Origin: Chloroflexota bacterium | GTDB lineage: Bacteria; Chloroflexota; Anaerolineae; Aggregatilineales; Phototrophicaceae | Reading direction: 5' to 3' | Assembly (NCBI GenBank): GCA_011523545.1 | Contig: WTGN01000010.1 | Location: forward strand, 83,921 to 147,920 | DNA: 64,000 nucleotides | Shown: positions 17,223-25,389 of the stretch, piece after piece | How positions within the stretch are numbered: the first letter of the stretch is position 1 | Layout: each line of letters begins with the position of its first letter | The notes under the pieces: model-generated | What the model was told of the DNA's origin: nothing | The model's database searches: none | Seen by the model: only the letters and a program-made list of their open reading frames with translations | Translations under genes and position numbers: made by a program

Positions 17223-18139
17223 CAGATCTCTCGCGAACGATACAGCAGCCAGGCGAAAATGGCGCCGATGGCGATGGTCAGCAAAAGCAGCACGATATTG
17301 ACCGCGGAGCCGTAACCGTAGCGCAGCTGCTGAAAGAAGCGCTCGAAGGCATAGAGCGCCAGGGTCTTGGTGGCGCTGCCCGGTCCGCCGCGCGTCAAGC
17401 CATAAATCTGCTCGAAGGTCTGCACCTCGGCCATGGCGCGCAGCAGCAGCACGAGGTAAATCGCTGGTTTGAGCAGAGGAAGCGTCACATACCAGAAACG
17501 CTGCAGGGAATTGGCGCCATCGACTGCGGCCGCTTCCAGCACTTCTTTGGATAGCGAGCCGATCGCCGCCATGAAAATCAGCGCAACCCAGCTTACGTTC
17601 TTCCACACCGTCATGGCGATGACGGAGAAGCGCGCCGTTTCGGCATCGCTAAGCCAGCGCACGGCGGCGTTGCCAAAGCCCAGCTCTTGCAGAATCGCGT
17701 TGAGGATGCCGCCGTCTTCAAAGTAGAGAATCCGAAAGGCGACCGCCGCCAGCATGGGCGCGACCACCCAAGGCAGTAGCATGATGAAATTGCTAAGCCA
17801 GCGCAAGCGCAGGTTCTGCATCAGGAGCACGGCGATGCCCAAGCCGATGGCGGTTTCGGCCACCGCGGAGGCGCCGGTGTAAAGCAGGGTCCAGCCCAGG
17901 CTGCCGATGAGGGTGGCGTCTCGCGTGAGGCTCTCGTAGTTGCGCAGGCCGATGTATTTCCCGCCCATGATGGTGCGATTGGTGAAGCTGATCAAGACCG
18001 TCTGAATGATTGGGATGACGGTATAGATCATGCGCAGCAAAAATGCCGGCAGCACCAGCACGTAAAATACGGCGTATCTGCTGGCGAATAGGTCTTGCAG
18101 ACGGCTATGCGCCTGTGGCGTCGCTTTGGCTTGCGCCAT
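17222..18139 (-). CDS. Carbohydrate ABC transporter permease (MalF type)
   Basis: A permease of 305 residues from the ATG at 18139 (MAQAKATPQAHS); an in-frame ATG at 18166 would add nine residues. Six membrane helices are predicted, with the EAA loop LEAAAVDGANSLQRFWYVTLP about 90 residues from the end. It is coupled to the following permease by stop/start overlap. A repeat-filled gap of about 250 bases separates it from the binding-protein gene upstream. Confidence 0.9.
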   Translation of the reverse strand: MAQAKATPQAHSRLQDLFASRYAVFYVLVLPAFLLRMIYTVIPIIQTVLISFTNRTIMGGKYIGLRNYESLTRDATLIGSLGWTLLYTGASAVAETAIGLGIAVLLMQNLRLRWLSNFIMLLPWVVAPMLAAVAFRILYFEDGGILNAILQELGFGNAAVRWLSDAETARFSVIAMTVWKNVSWVALIFMAAIGSLSKEVLEAAAVDGANSLQRFWYVTLPLLKPAIYLVLLLRAMAEVQTFEQIYGLTRGGPGSATKTLALYAFERFFQQLRYGYGSAVNIVLLLLTIAIGAIFAWLLYRSREI

Positions 18140-18177
18140 TGCGGTTTTCCTGTGGCTCGTTCCCAAATCACGCAGGG

Positions 18178-18378
18178 GCGGTATTCTACCCCTCCCCCCA
18201 GCCCCCTCACCAACGCATTAGGGAGGGGGAGCGCCGCGGGCGAAGATGGTGGTCTCTTTCCACATCCGTACGATGTCGCGTAGGCGATCCCCGTGACAAG
18301 TTTCTCCGGAAGTCTCCCCCCATAGCTAAGGGGTCGCGTAGACACTGACCCGTCGGGGGAGATTTAAGGGGGGTTGAA
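18178..18378. repeat. Composite CCCCTCCCC...GGGGGGTTGAA repeat
   Basis: Begins CTACCCCTCCCCCCAGCCCC and ends TAAGGGGGGTTGAA, with internal G/C-run hairpins (for example AGTCTCCCCCCATAGC and GGGGGAGATT). The same two ends occur at 42395-42525 and, shortened, inside the xanthine-dehydrogenase-like gene at 54281-54362. It fills the gap between binding protein and permease without breaking the operon order. Confidence 0.7.
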
Positions 18379-18385
18379 AAGCAAC

Positions 18386-19654
18386 CTATTCCGCTTGCCT
18401 GATGATCGTGTGCTCTTCTTGCAGCCACTGGAAGGCTTGGTCTACATTGCGTTCGCCAGAGAGGATCGACTCCCCGAGCTGGTCAAACATGGACCAGAGC
18501 TGCGACACTTGCGGATTGTTCACAATCGGATAGCGGAATTGCGCGCCGTGCGTAATCTCGCCCCAAGACGGATTCGTCAAGCTCAAGATCGGGATCTGGG
18601 CGACGACCTCTTCGTCTTCAAAGAGCGACTTCAAACCGGGCATGACGTTCACCAGCGCGACGGCTTTCAGTTGGTCGTAAGAACCCAGGAACTCAAGCAC
18701 TTCTCTCGCTTGCTCACGCTTTTTCGAGGCGGTTGGGATCGAATAGCCCCAGCCATGGATCAGCAGGCTATCGTTGGCGGGTCCCATCGGGAAACGACCC
18801 CACGCGAGATTGTCCTCGGTCACGGAGGTATCAACCGTACTGGTGATATTGTTATACATACCTTCGTAACCCCACACCATGCCCGCTTTGCCGCCGGCCA
18901 TCAGCCCGATGACCTCGTTCCAGCCTTCGTTGATGGTGGATGGCGGCGTGATTTCGTAGTCGTTGACCCAGTCATACATCCACTGGAGCGCGGCTCTGGT
19001 GGCGTCGTCATCGAGCGCCTGCAGATCGGCGCCCGTATGGTGCAGCGCCAACAGCACGGTATTGAAGGCGTGCCCCCCGCCGCCCAGTGGACGCCAGCCC
19101 CAAACGCCGGCTTCCTGGTCGGTGGCGGCTAATCCAGCGGAGACAAAGTCATCCCAAGTCGCTGGGTGTTCCGGTACCAGGTCGGTGTTGTAGAAGAAGG
19201 GCGTGGCGCCCATGAAGTAGAAAATTCGGAAAACACCGCCCATCGCATTGTCCAAGACGTTTACACTATCGGTGAGGTCATCGGCATTGTCGGTATAGGC
19301 ATTCAAATCGCTCAGGTCGAGCGCCCAGCCATTGATGCCATACATGCCGCCCAGCAGGTCGTCGAGGAACATGATGTCGGCGTGGGAATAACCGGTTTGA
19401 CCCCAGAGCGTGTACTTCTGCATCACATCGCTCCAGCTCCCCGTTGGCAAACCCTCCTGAATGATCTTAATCCCGGTCGCTTCCTCAGCCGCTTTATACT
19501 GCGCCTCCCGGAATTCCCCGCCCCAGCCGACGAGGTTGATCTCGTGGTTGTCGGCGCGGACGATGTTGGGGAAGTGCGGCAGCAGCGAGCTGGCCGCGAC
19601 GGCGCCCGCCCCTTTCAAGAATGTACGTCGAGAAATATCTTTGACTCTACTCAT
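18386..19654 (-). CDS. Sugar ABC transporter, Tat-exported substrate-binding protein
   Basis: A 422-residue solute-binding protein. The N-terminus MSRVKDISRRTFLKGAGAVA is a twin-arginine signal (Arg9-Arg10) with a hydrophobic stretch after it, cleaved near ADNHEINLVGW. The mature domain is the family-1 extracellular sugar-binding fold (GWGGEFREAQ, HADIMFLDDL, AGGKAGMVWGYEG). It heads the cassette with two permeases. Tat export, unlike the Sec signal of the first cassette's binding protein, is a visible difference between the two systems. Confidence 0.9.
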   Translation of the reverse strand: MSRVKDISRRTFLKGAGAVAASSLLPHFPNIVRADNHEINLVGWGGEFREAQYKAAEEATGIKIIQEGLPTGSWSDVMQKYTLWGQTGYSHADIMFLDDLLGGMYGINGWALDLSDLNAYTDNADDLTDSVNVLDNAMGGVFRIFYFMGATPFFYNTDLVPEHPATWDDFVSAGLAATDQEAGVWGWRPLGGGGHAFNTVLLALHHTGADLQALDDDATRAALQWMYDWVNDYEITPPSTINEGWNEVIGLMAGGKAGMVWGYEGMYNNITSTVDTSVTEDNLAWGRFPMGPANDSLLIHGWGYSIPTASKKREQAREVLEFLGSYDQLKAVALVNVMPGLKSLFEDEEVVAQIPILSLTNPSWGEITHGAQFRYPIVNNPQVSQLWSMFDQLGESILSGERNVDQAFQWLQEEHTIIRQAE

Positions 19655-19800
19655 TTTCTAGCTACTTTAGGAAATTTATCGAGAATCGATTATGTATTGC
19701 AACTGAACCAATTCTACCCCCCCCCCTTGGTGAAAAAGCAAAACTTTCAACGATGAAGCCCGGGCGGTTCAGCGCAACGCCCCTACTTACGTTGCGGGCA

Positions 19801-19933
19801 ACTAACCCCATCCCCCGGCCTCTTCCCGCCATCTCTATGGTGGGCATCCGACGAGTCAGGGAGGGGAGCTACGACGCAGCAGGACGCAAGGTATTTTGCG
19901 TGGGCGGCGGCAATGTGGCGCGTTTGTCTACAG
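19801..19933 (+). repeat. Copy of the long CGCCATAGAGATGGCG hairpin repeat (inverted)
   Basis: Contains CCCGCCATCTCTATGGTGGG, ATCCGACGAGTCAGGGAGGG, a GCAAGGTATTTTGCGTGGGC block, GGCGGCAATGTGGCGCG and a TGTCTACAG end. The reverse complement of 63880-64000 shows the same blocks in the same order. Confidence 0.75.
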
Positions 19934-19980
19934 GATTTCGTCATAAGAGAAGCCCCCCGTCGGTTAGGTTTCGGTTTGAA

Positions 19981-20049
19981 CTTTGTCCGTCTCTGTCCAT
20001 TTGCGGACAAAGAAAAAACTTTTTCGGACAATACGGACAAAGTGGACAA
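19981..20049. repeat. GGACAAAG-rich inverted/direct repeat element
   Basis: CTTTGTCCG (19981-19989) pairs with CGGACAAAG (20004-20012) as a perfect 9-base stem; three more GGACAA units follow by 20049 in direct orientation. It is lower in GC than its surroundings. Function unknown. Confidence 0.5.
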
Positions 20050-20355
20050 AGAATCAGGCGGAATTGGAATGGCGTGGTGGATTAGGCGTATGCTGTCGGC
20101 TTTCTGTTTGTTTTGGTTCGGGTATTTGCGGGGCATGGATTTTCCCGTTGGTCTGAATTGCAGCAAAATTAGTACATTAGTTCTTAGCTGTCAAGCTTGA
20201 AGATGTGGAGGTCATGCATTCTTTTCGCTTGAAACAAACGAAACTTTACCACCCGGGGGTCGCCCTCATTTGACAGCCCATCGCATAGCTATTATGCTTG
20301 GCTTCGACCCGGTCACAATCGACTAGCGCCAATCCTTGACGGAGAACGCAATACG

Positions 20356-21507
20356 ATGAAGGCACTCACTCTTAGCGCCGAATGGGCGCCCAAGCCCGGC
20401 TACGATATGTCCGCTAGCGAACGCGAGCTGCGCCGGCCGCGCAACGGCAACATGACCTGGAAGTCGCCCGCCCTTGAGCTGGGCGATGCGGATGACCCGA
20501 CCCTGCAGCCCGACCAGGTCATGCTGGAGATTGCGGCAGTCGGCATTTGCGGCTCGGACATGCATATGTACGAAGCTGGCACGGACGGCTATATGATCTA
20601 TCCCGGCCTGGTGCATACGCCCAATATCCTCGGGCACGAGTTCGCCGGCCGCATCCTCGAAGTCGGCGCCGCGGTAAAGGACCTGCAAGTTGGTGATCTC
20701 GTCGCCGTTGAGGAGATTCAGTGGTGCGGCGAATGCACCGCTTGCCGGCGCGGCTTCGTCAATCACTGCCTCGATATTGAAGAACTCGGCTTCACCATCC
20801 CCGGCGCGATGGCGCAATACCTGCCCGTGCGCGCCAAATATTGCTGGAAGCTGGACGAGGTCGCCGAGCGCTACGGCGAAGAAGAAGCGCTGGTCATGGG
20901 CGCCATGGTCGAGCCGACCGGCGTCTCCTATCAAGGGCTGTTCAACCGCCTGCGCAACTGGCAGCCGGGCAACAATGTCGTCATCTTCGGCGCGGGACCG
21001 ATCGGGCTGGCTGCAGAAGCCCTGGTCATCGCCGCCGGCGCCGGGCAGGTCATCATGTTCGATCCATCCGCCAGCCGCCGCGCTATCGCCATGAACATGG
21101 GCGCGTCAGCCGCCTTGGATCCCGTTGGCATTGACCTCGACGACGCCATCATGGAGCATACCTTCGGGCGCGGCGTCGACTACGTGGTGGAATGCGCCGG
21201 TTTCGCTGACAGGACCATCGAGCCGCTGGACCGCTGCCTGGCGGTGAACGCCTCCATCATCGATATCGGCATGGGCGGCGCCAACCCGACCGTGCCCATC
21301 GTCGCCTACAAGCGCATGGGCGTGCAGTACGCCGGTTCGCTCGGGCACGCCGGCGGCCCCTTCATGCACGTCATCCGGCTGATGGCGGCGGGACGCATCG
21401 ACATGCGCAAAATGGTCAGCGCCCGCCTGCCCCTTGACGACGCGCTTGCCGCTTTCAAACGCCTGGAAAGCCGCCAAGACGCCAAGATCATCTTGCAGCC
21501 AAATTAA
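20356..21507 (+). CDS. Zinc-dependent medium-chain alcohol/polyol dehydrogenase
   Basis: A 383-residue MDR-family NAD(P) dehydrogenase. Catalytic-zinc motifs are GICGSDMHMYE and GHEFAG; the structural zinc is bound by four Cys in CGECTACRRGFVNHC; the Rossmann motif is VIFGAGPIGLAA. An insertion near the N-terminus (residues 15-45) lengthens it relative to common 340-350-residue members. Sorbitol, threonine or butanediol dehydrogenase subfamilies all fit; the substrate is unknown. It is a single gene flanked by repeats. Confidence 0.88.
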   Translation: MKALTLSAEWAPKPGYDMSASERELRRPRNGNMTWKSPALELGDADDPTLQPDQVMLEIAAVGICGSDMHMYEAGTDGYMIYPGLVHTPNILGHEFAGRILEVGAAVKDLQVGDLVAVEEIQWCGECTACRRGFVNHCLDIEELGFTIPGAMAQYLPVRAKYCWKLDEVAERYGEEEALVMGAMVEPTGVSYQGLFNRLRNWQPGNNVVIFGAGPIGLAAEALVIAAGAGQVIMFDPSASRRAIAMNMGASAALDPVGIDLDDAIMEHTFGRGVDYVVECAGFADRTIEPLDRCLAVNASIIDIGMGGANPTVPIVAYKRMGVQYAGSLGHAGGPFMHVIRLMAAGRIDMRKMVSARLPLDDALAAFKRLESRQDAKIILQPN

Positions 21508-21522
21508 TTTTCACCATGTACG

Positions 21523-21588
21523 TGTAGGGGCGACCAACCTGGTCGCCCGCCGGAATACAAAAATGTAGGGGCGACACTTGTGTCGCCC
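21523..21588. repeat. GTAGGGGCGA repeat, two units in direct order
   Basis: GTAGGGGCGACCAACCTGGT...CGCCC followed by GTAGGGGCGACACTTGTGTC...GCCC, immediately after the dehydrogenase stop. Each unit is a small hairpin. Confidence 0.7.
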
Positions 21589-21628
21589 TTCTACGCCCAT
21601 ATACATATGTCGAATTTCGCATGACTGA

Positions 21629-21658
21629 TTGCTGTCTTCGTGGTATATCATGTATACA
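21629..21658 (+). promoter_or_regulatory. Possible promoter for the small membrane-protein cluster
   Basis: TTGCTG (21629-21634), an 18-base spacer and TATACA (21653-21658), about 30 bases before the first ATG. It lies in an AT-richer stretch than its surroundings. Confidence 0.4.
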
Positions 21659-21689
21659 GTCATATAAGGCGAAATAGGGACTCACCAAT

Positions 21690-22088
21690 ATGCCTTACGA
21701 CTTTGAAGTATCCGCCACCAATTGTGAACTCGCGCGGGAGATCTTGAACGTGGGCATGGACGCATGGACGGCGGCACGCGACTGGGCGAGGTCATACAGC
21801 TATGACTGCGTCGAGTACGTAATTCAAACGCCGTCGGCTTCGCAGATATTTTTGACCCTCTATCTCGCCGGGCTGATACCGGCCATCATTGGCTGGGCTG
21901 TTCTCTATCGCCGAGGAGCGTCACCCGATGAGTTGTTCAAGTGGGGCATTTGCTGCGTTCTCCTACCTGGCATTGGTCCATTTGTCGCGCTATTGGGCTT
22001 TCTTCACTTGTCCGGGGACTTCGGACGGTTCCCGGTAGCTGGCAGTATGCAGGAAGTGGACGGTCGAAATGCCGACAATTCATATTGA
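21690..22088 (+). CDS. Small membrane protein A (tandem paralogue)
   Basis: A 132-residue protein of unknown function. The soluble N-terminus contains a conserved Asn-Cys (residues 10-11) and a second Cys near 48. Two membrane segments lie at about 55-76 (FLTLYLAGLIPAIIGWAVLY) and 88-112 (WGICCVLLPGIGPFVALLGF), separated by a short charged loop. The layout matches the next gene, which overlaps it by 20 bases in another frame, so the pair arose by tandem duplication and is co-translated. I do not recognise a named family. Confidence 0.7.
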   Translation: MPYDFEVSATNCELAREILNVGMDAWTAARDWARSYSYDCVEYVIQTPSASQIFLTLYLAGLIPAIIGWAVLYRRGASPDELFKWGICCVLLPGIGPFVALLGFLHLSGDFGRFPVAGSMQEVDGRNADNSY

Positions 22089-22452
22089 ACTCTCGGGTTT
22101 GAATTGTCGAATAGTTCAAAGCATCTTTGATGCGGCATTTGAGGAACTGAGTTACGCGCTATCGAAAGTCGTCGATGCCGTTTACTATTCGTGCGAAGTG
22201 GCAGGCGTCAAGTCCGCGTGGGGTGAGTTTCATCCCGGCATTTACTCTCCCCCGCCCTCTATCTGGCAGGAAATTCTTGGACTGTATGTCCTTGGCCTGA
22301 TCTTGCTTTTCATAGCATGGTACTTTCTGTACAGCAGACGATCATCCTCGCGCGACGTATTCTACTGGGGTGCGCTCGCGCTGATCGTGCCGATCCTGGG
22401 TCCTCTGGTTGTAATGCTGTTCTATCGATTCGCGGCGCGGAACGATGGGTGA
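22069..22452 (+). CDS. Small membrane protein B (tandem paralogue)
   Basis: A 127-residue protein sharing the plan of the preceding gene: N-terminal Asn-Cys (residues 12-13), a middle Cys, then two membrane segments (about 68-88 ILGLYVLGLILLFIAWYFLY and 99-122 ALALIVPILGPLVVMLF) split by a loop that reads SRRSSSRDVFYWG against RRGASPDELFKWG in protein A. Its end overlaps the following small gene by 8 bases. Function unknown. Confidence 0.7.
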   Translation: MPTIHIELSGLNCRIVQSIFDAAFEELSYALSKVVDAVYYSCEVAGVKSAWGEFHPGIYSPPPSIWQEILGLYVLGLILLFIAWYFLYSRRSSSRDVFYWGALALIVPILGPLVVMLFYRFAARNDG

Positions 22453-22666
22453 CGGCATCCTGATCCTCGGCGGCATCGCCTTCTGGATACTCGCCGGCCT
22501 TTGCGCATTCCGGCGCGACCTCGTCTGGCGGCTCTACTCGCTTGAACCCCGCTGGCGCCTGGACAACCCCGAACGCAGCGACGCCTGGGACGCCAAGACG
22601 AAACGCTCGGCTTATATCTTCGCGCTGCTTGGCATCGTATTTGTGGCGCTGGGTGTGATGATTTGA
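22445..22666 (+). CDS. Small membrane protein, two helices
   Basis: A 73-residue protein. One membrane segment is at about 4-22 (GILILGGIAFWILAGLCAF) and a second at about 54-72 (SAYIFALLGIVFVALGVMI). The loop between carries VWRLYSLEPRWRLDNPERSD, reminiscent of small DUF6199-like proteins, though I cannot confirm this. It overlaps membrane protein B by 8 bases, completing a three-gene unit. Confidence 0.6.
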   Translation: MGDGILILGGIAFWILAGLCAFRRDLVWRLYSLEPRWRLDNPERSDAWDAKTKRSAYIFALLGIVFVALGVMI

Positions 22667-22780
22667 CGGGCGAGTCACCGCCGACGGTCAGTGTCTACGC
22701 GACCTCGCCCCTACATTTAGGCGTTTGGGCGGGCGATCTAGTTGGGCGCCCCGATATTCTCAATCTCTGTAGGCGGCGAC

Positions 22781-22810
22781 CCTCTGTGCCTCTGTGTCTC
22801 TGTGGCGAAA
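22781..22810. repeat. CTCTGTG/CACAGAG repeat
   Basis: CCTCTGTGCCTCTGTGTCTC... One of several copies of a CACAGAGGCACAGAG-type element in this window; others are near 24351, 29182, 47093, 49289, 55713 and 55853. This one ends just before the M20 gene's 3' end. Confidence 0.55.
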
Positions 22811-22832
22811 ATGAAACTGCACCGGCGGAGTG

Positions 22833-24215
22833 TTAAGTCACCGCAACCGCGCCCAAATTGTGATACAGCCGCACCGCCGCCTTCAGCGATGTATAAAAGC
22901 TGTCCAACTTCAGGTACTCGTTAGGCGAATGAATGCCCTCGCCCTCGCCGTAGGCAAAGGCCGTGATCGGCAATCCAATCAGCCGATTGAAGACGCCCAG
23001 AATCGGGATCGAGCCGCCAGTGCGCACGAGCTGCGCCCGTTTGCCGATCGTCGCTTCAATCGCCGATTGCACCGCTTCCAGCCAGGGACCCTCGGTGACC
23101 AGCTCGAAGTACCAGGCCTCTTCGCCGAGCTGGCAGTCGACCTGAACCGTGTCGGTCGAAAAGCCCTCGACGTATTCCTTCAGCGCTGCTGAAATCGCGC
23201 TTGGATCCTGATCGGGCGCCAGGCGCATCGTCACTTTGAAGCCGGCCTCCGCCGGGATGATGGTCTTGTTGCCGGGTCCCTGATAACCGCCCCACATGCC
23301 GGTGATATCACAAGTCGGGTAGACCGTCGCCCGCTCCGCCGCCGGCGCGATTGAATCCCCCCAGAAGCGTTCAACCCCGGCGCCGCTCAGAAGGGCCTCC
23401 TCTTGAAAGCCCGCCTGGATGCGCGCCTTCTCCGTCTCGCTGGCTTCCCGCAGGTCATCATAAAAGCCCGGCGCCTGGATGCGCCCGTCGCGGTCATGGA
23501 AGGCGCCGATGATCCGCCCGGCGACATGCAGCGGATTCTCCACCAGCCCGCCATAGAGCCCGGAATGCAGATCGGCGCTTGGCCCGCTGACCCGCACTTC
23601 GGCCGTCACCATGCCGCGCCCGCCATAATGGTACTTTGGGCTGTCCGGCGACAAATCGCCATCGCAATTCAGAAGCACATCCGCATTCAGCCGCGCCTTG
23701 TTCGCCTTGACAAATGCCTCGATGCTGGGCGAGCCCGATTCTTCTTCGCCTTCGAACATGATCTTGACGTTGACCGGCAGCGCGCCCGTCGTCCGCAGCA
23801 GCGCTTCAAAGACCTTCAAATTGCCCCAGACGCCGGCTTTGTTGTCGCTGGCGCCGCGCGCGACCATCCTGCGATCTTTGATGACGCCCTCGAATGGCTC
23901 GGTCTCCCAAAGCGGCAGGGGATCAACCGGCTGCACATCGTAATGGGCGTAGACGAGCACCGTGGGTTTGTCCGCGCCCGCCTTGAGCCATTCGCCGTAG
24001 ACGACCGGATGCCCCGCGGTCGCGATCGCCTCGCAATTGTCAAAACCCAGCGCCTCCAGCTGCCCCACGATCCAGTCAGCGCAGGCGCGTACGTCAGCGG
24101 CCCGCGCCGGGTCGGCGCTGATTGAGGGAAAACGCAGCAGGGCTTTGTAATCCTCCATCATTGTGTCCTGCGTCTCCTGCAGAAAGTCGATTGTGTTTTG
24201 CATGCTGTCCGCCAT
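22833..24215 (-). CDS. M20-family metallopeptidase (dipeptidase)
   Basis: A 460-residue di-zinc hydrolase of the ArgE/DapE/carnosinase family. Metal ligands and catalytic residues appear in order: VYAHYDVQP (His, Asp), ARGASDNKAG (bridging Asp), FEGEEESGS (catalytic Glu and ligand Glu) and SCDG-like NCDGD later. The usual dimerisation (lid) domain is in the middle. Length and HYDVQP motif point to the dipeptidase (PepV/CNDP-like) branch acting on dipeptides in the cytoplasm. It is a single gene. Confidence 0.9.
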   Translation of the reverse strand: MADSMQNTIDFLQETQDTMMEDYKALLRFPSISADPARAADVRACADWIVGQLEALGFDNCEAIATAGHPVVYGEWLKAGADKPTVLVYAHYDVQPVDPLPLWETEPFEGVIKDRRMVARGASDNKAGVWGNLKVFEALLRTTGALPVNVKIMFEGEEESGSPSIEAFVKANKARLNADVLLNCDGDLSPDSPKYHYGGRGMVTAEVRVSGPSADLHSGLYGGLVENPLHVAGRIIGAFHDRDGRIQAPGFYDDLREASETEKARIQAGFQEEALLSGAGVERFWGDSIAPAAERATVYPTCDITGMWGGYQGPGNKTIIPAEAGFKVTMRLAPDQDPSAISAALKEYVEGFSTDTVQVDCQLGEEAWYFELVTEGPWLEAVQSAIEATIGKRAQLVRTGGSIPILGVFNRLIGLPITAFAYGEGEGIHSPNEYLKLDSFYTSLKAAVRLYHNLGAVAVT

Positions 24216-24561
24216 GTTCTTCCCTCTTCAGTCTGTCACTAAGCTGCCGACAAATATAACGCATTGCCAGCAATAATTCCGCCGCCAATCAGATTCGGGG
24301 ACTGCTGAATTCAGAGGCCATGAAAACCACGCGGGGCAAAGAAGAAAACGCTGTGCCCTCTGTGCTTAAAGGGCCTGTGTTGTATTCGCCAAGTGGGGGA
24401 TACGACAATGTTAACAGCTCGGTTAGATTTCCATGCTAAGCTAATATGAAGGGTGACTGGCAATCGAAAGCAAATCCAAGCCAGCCTAAAAGTCAACCTC
24501 GCTAGAAGACTTCCCCTCCTTGACTCGTCGGGGAGGGGCCAGGGGAGGGGTTGTAAGAAAG
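24216..24561. other. Intergenic region with repeats
   Basis: Contains a CTGTGCCCTCTGTG element (24351-24366) and a CCCCTCC...GGGGAGGGG hairpin (24508-24550) that includes GACTCGTCGGGGAGGGG, a fragment of the composite C-run repeat family. The G-rich end of that hairpin sits directly in front of the response-regulator start. No gene seen. Confidence 0.5.
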
Positions 24562-25302
24562 ATGGCCAAAGAACGAAACATCCTCGTTGTCGATGATGAG
24601 CGCACGATCCGCGAGGTGCTGCGGCGCTATCTTGAGCTGGAAGGGTTCTCCGTGACCGAAGCGGAGACCGGCCCGCAGGCGCTGTCCATTTTGCAGGACA
24701 GCCGGCCCGACCTAATTGTGCTTGATGTCATGCTGCCCGGCGTGGACGGCTTCTCGATCACGCGGCGGCTGCGGCATGCCGCGGATTACCAGCCCCTGCA
24801 GGTAGATGGCGATATCCCCATCATCCTGCTCACAGCGCGGACCAACGAAGTCGATCGCGTCTCCGGCCTTGAGCTGGGCGCCGATGACTATATCACCAAG
24901 CCATTCAGCCCGCGCGAATTGGTGGCGCGCGTGAAGGCGGTGCTGCGGCGCAGTACACCGGCCGAAATCGAAAGCGAAAGCCCGGTCGAAATAGGCGCCC
25001 TGTCCCTTGACCCGCGCAGCCGTTCCTTCAGCGTCGAAGGGGCGGATGTGTCGCTGACCGCCAAAGAGTTTGATCTGCTCTGGTTCCTGCTGCGCCATCC
25101 GCGCCAGGTCTTCACCCGGCAGCAGCTGCTCGACCAGGTTTGGGGCTACGAGTTTTATGGCGACGAAAGCACGGTGACGGTCCATGTGCGCCGCCTGCGC
25201 GAAAAGCTGGAGCCCAACCCGAGCAAACCGAGCTACATTCTGACCGTCTGGGGCGTGGGCTACAAATTTGAAGAGCCGACCGCTGACCCGCAGCAGACAT
25301 AG
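24562..25302 (+). CDS. OmpR/PhoB-family response regulator
   Basis: A 246-residue two-component regulator. The receiver domain covers residues 5-125, with acidic pocket Asp11-Asp12, phospho-acceptor Asp55 in LIVLDVMLPG and Lys in ITKPFSPREL. A winged-helix DNA-binding domain follows (LTAKEFDLLWFLLRHP, VHVRRLREKLEPN, VWGVGYKFE). The receiver has a short insert near residue 80 (HAADYQPLQVDGD). The ATG at 24562 is chosen because it begins at the receiver; an upstream in-frame start reads through the repeat. It is paired with the following kinase. Confidence 0.95.
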   Translation: MAKERNILVVDDERTIREVLRRYLELEGFSVTEAETGPQALSILQDSRPDLIVLDVMLPGVDGFSITRRLRHAADYQPLQVDGDIPIILLTARTNEVDRVSGLELGADDYITKPFSPRELVARVKAVLRRSTPAEIESESPVEIGALSLDPRSRSFSVEGADVSLTAKEFDLLWFLLRHPRQVFTRQQLLDQVWGYEFYGDESTVTVHVRRLREKLEPNPSKPSYILTVWGVGYKFEEPTADPQQT

Positions 25303-25389
25303 GGGCGAGCCAGTGGGTTGCCCGCCGGCAAAAGGGAGACGCATGTCCGGCAATGCTGATACGCCCGATTAGCGAAAGCGATTTGCGCA

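Larger units (their letters stand above)
19655..20355. other. Long intergenic region with repeats, no gene seen
   Basis: A 700-base divergent spacer between the binding-protein gene (minus) and the zinc dehydrogenase (plus). It holds a copy of the long CGCCATCTCTATGG hairpin repeat (19801-19933) and a GGACAAAG-rich element (19981-20049). The short open frames here have no recognisable domain. The dehydrogenase promoter should lie in 20200-20340, but I see no clear -35/-10 pair. Confidence 0.6.
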
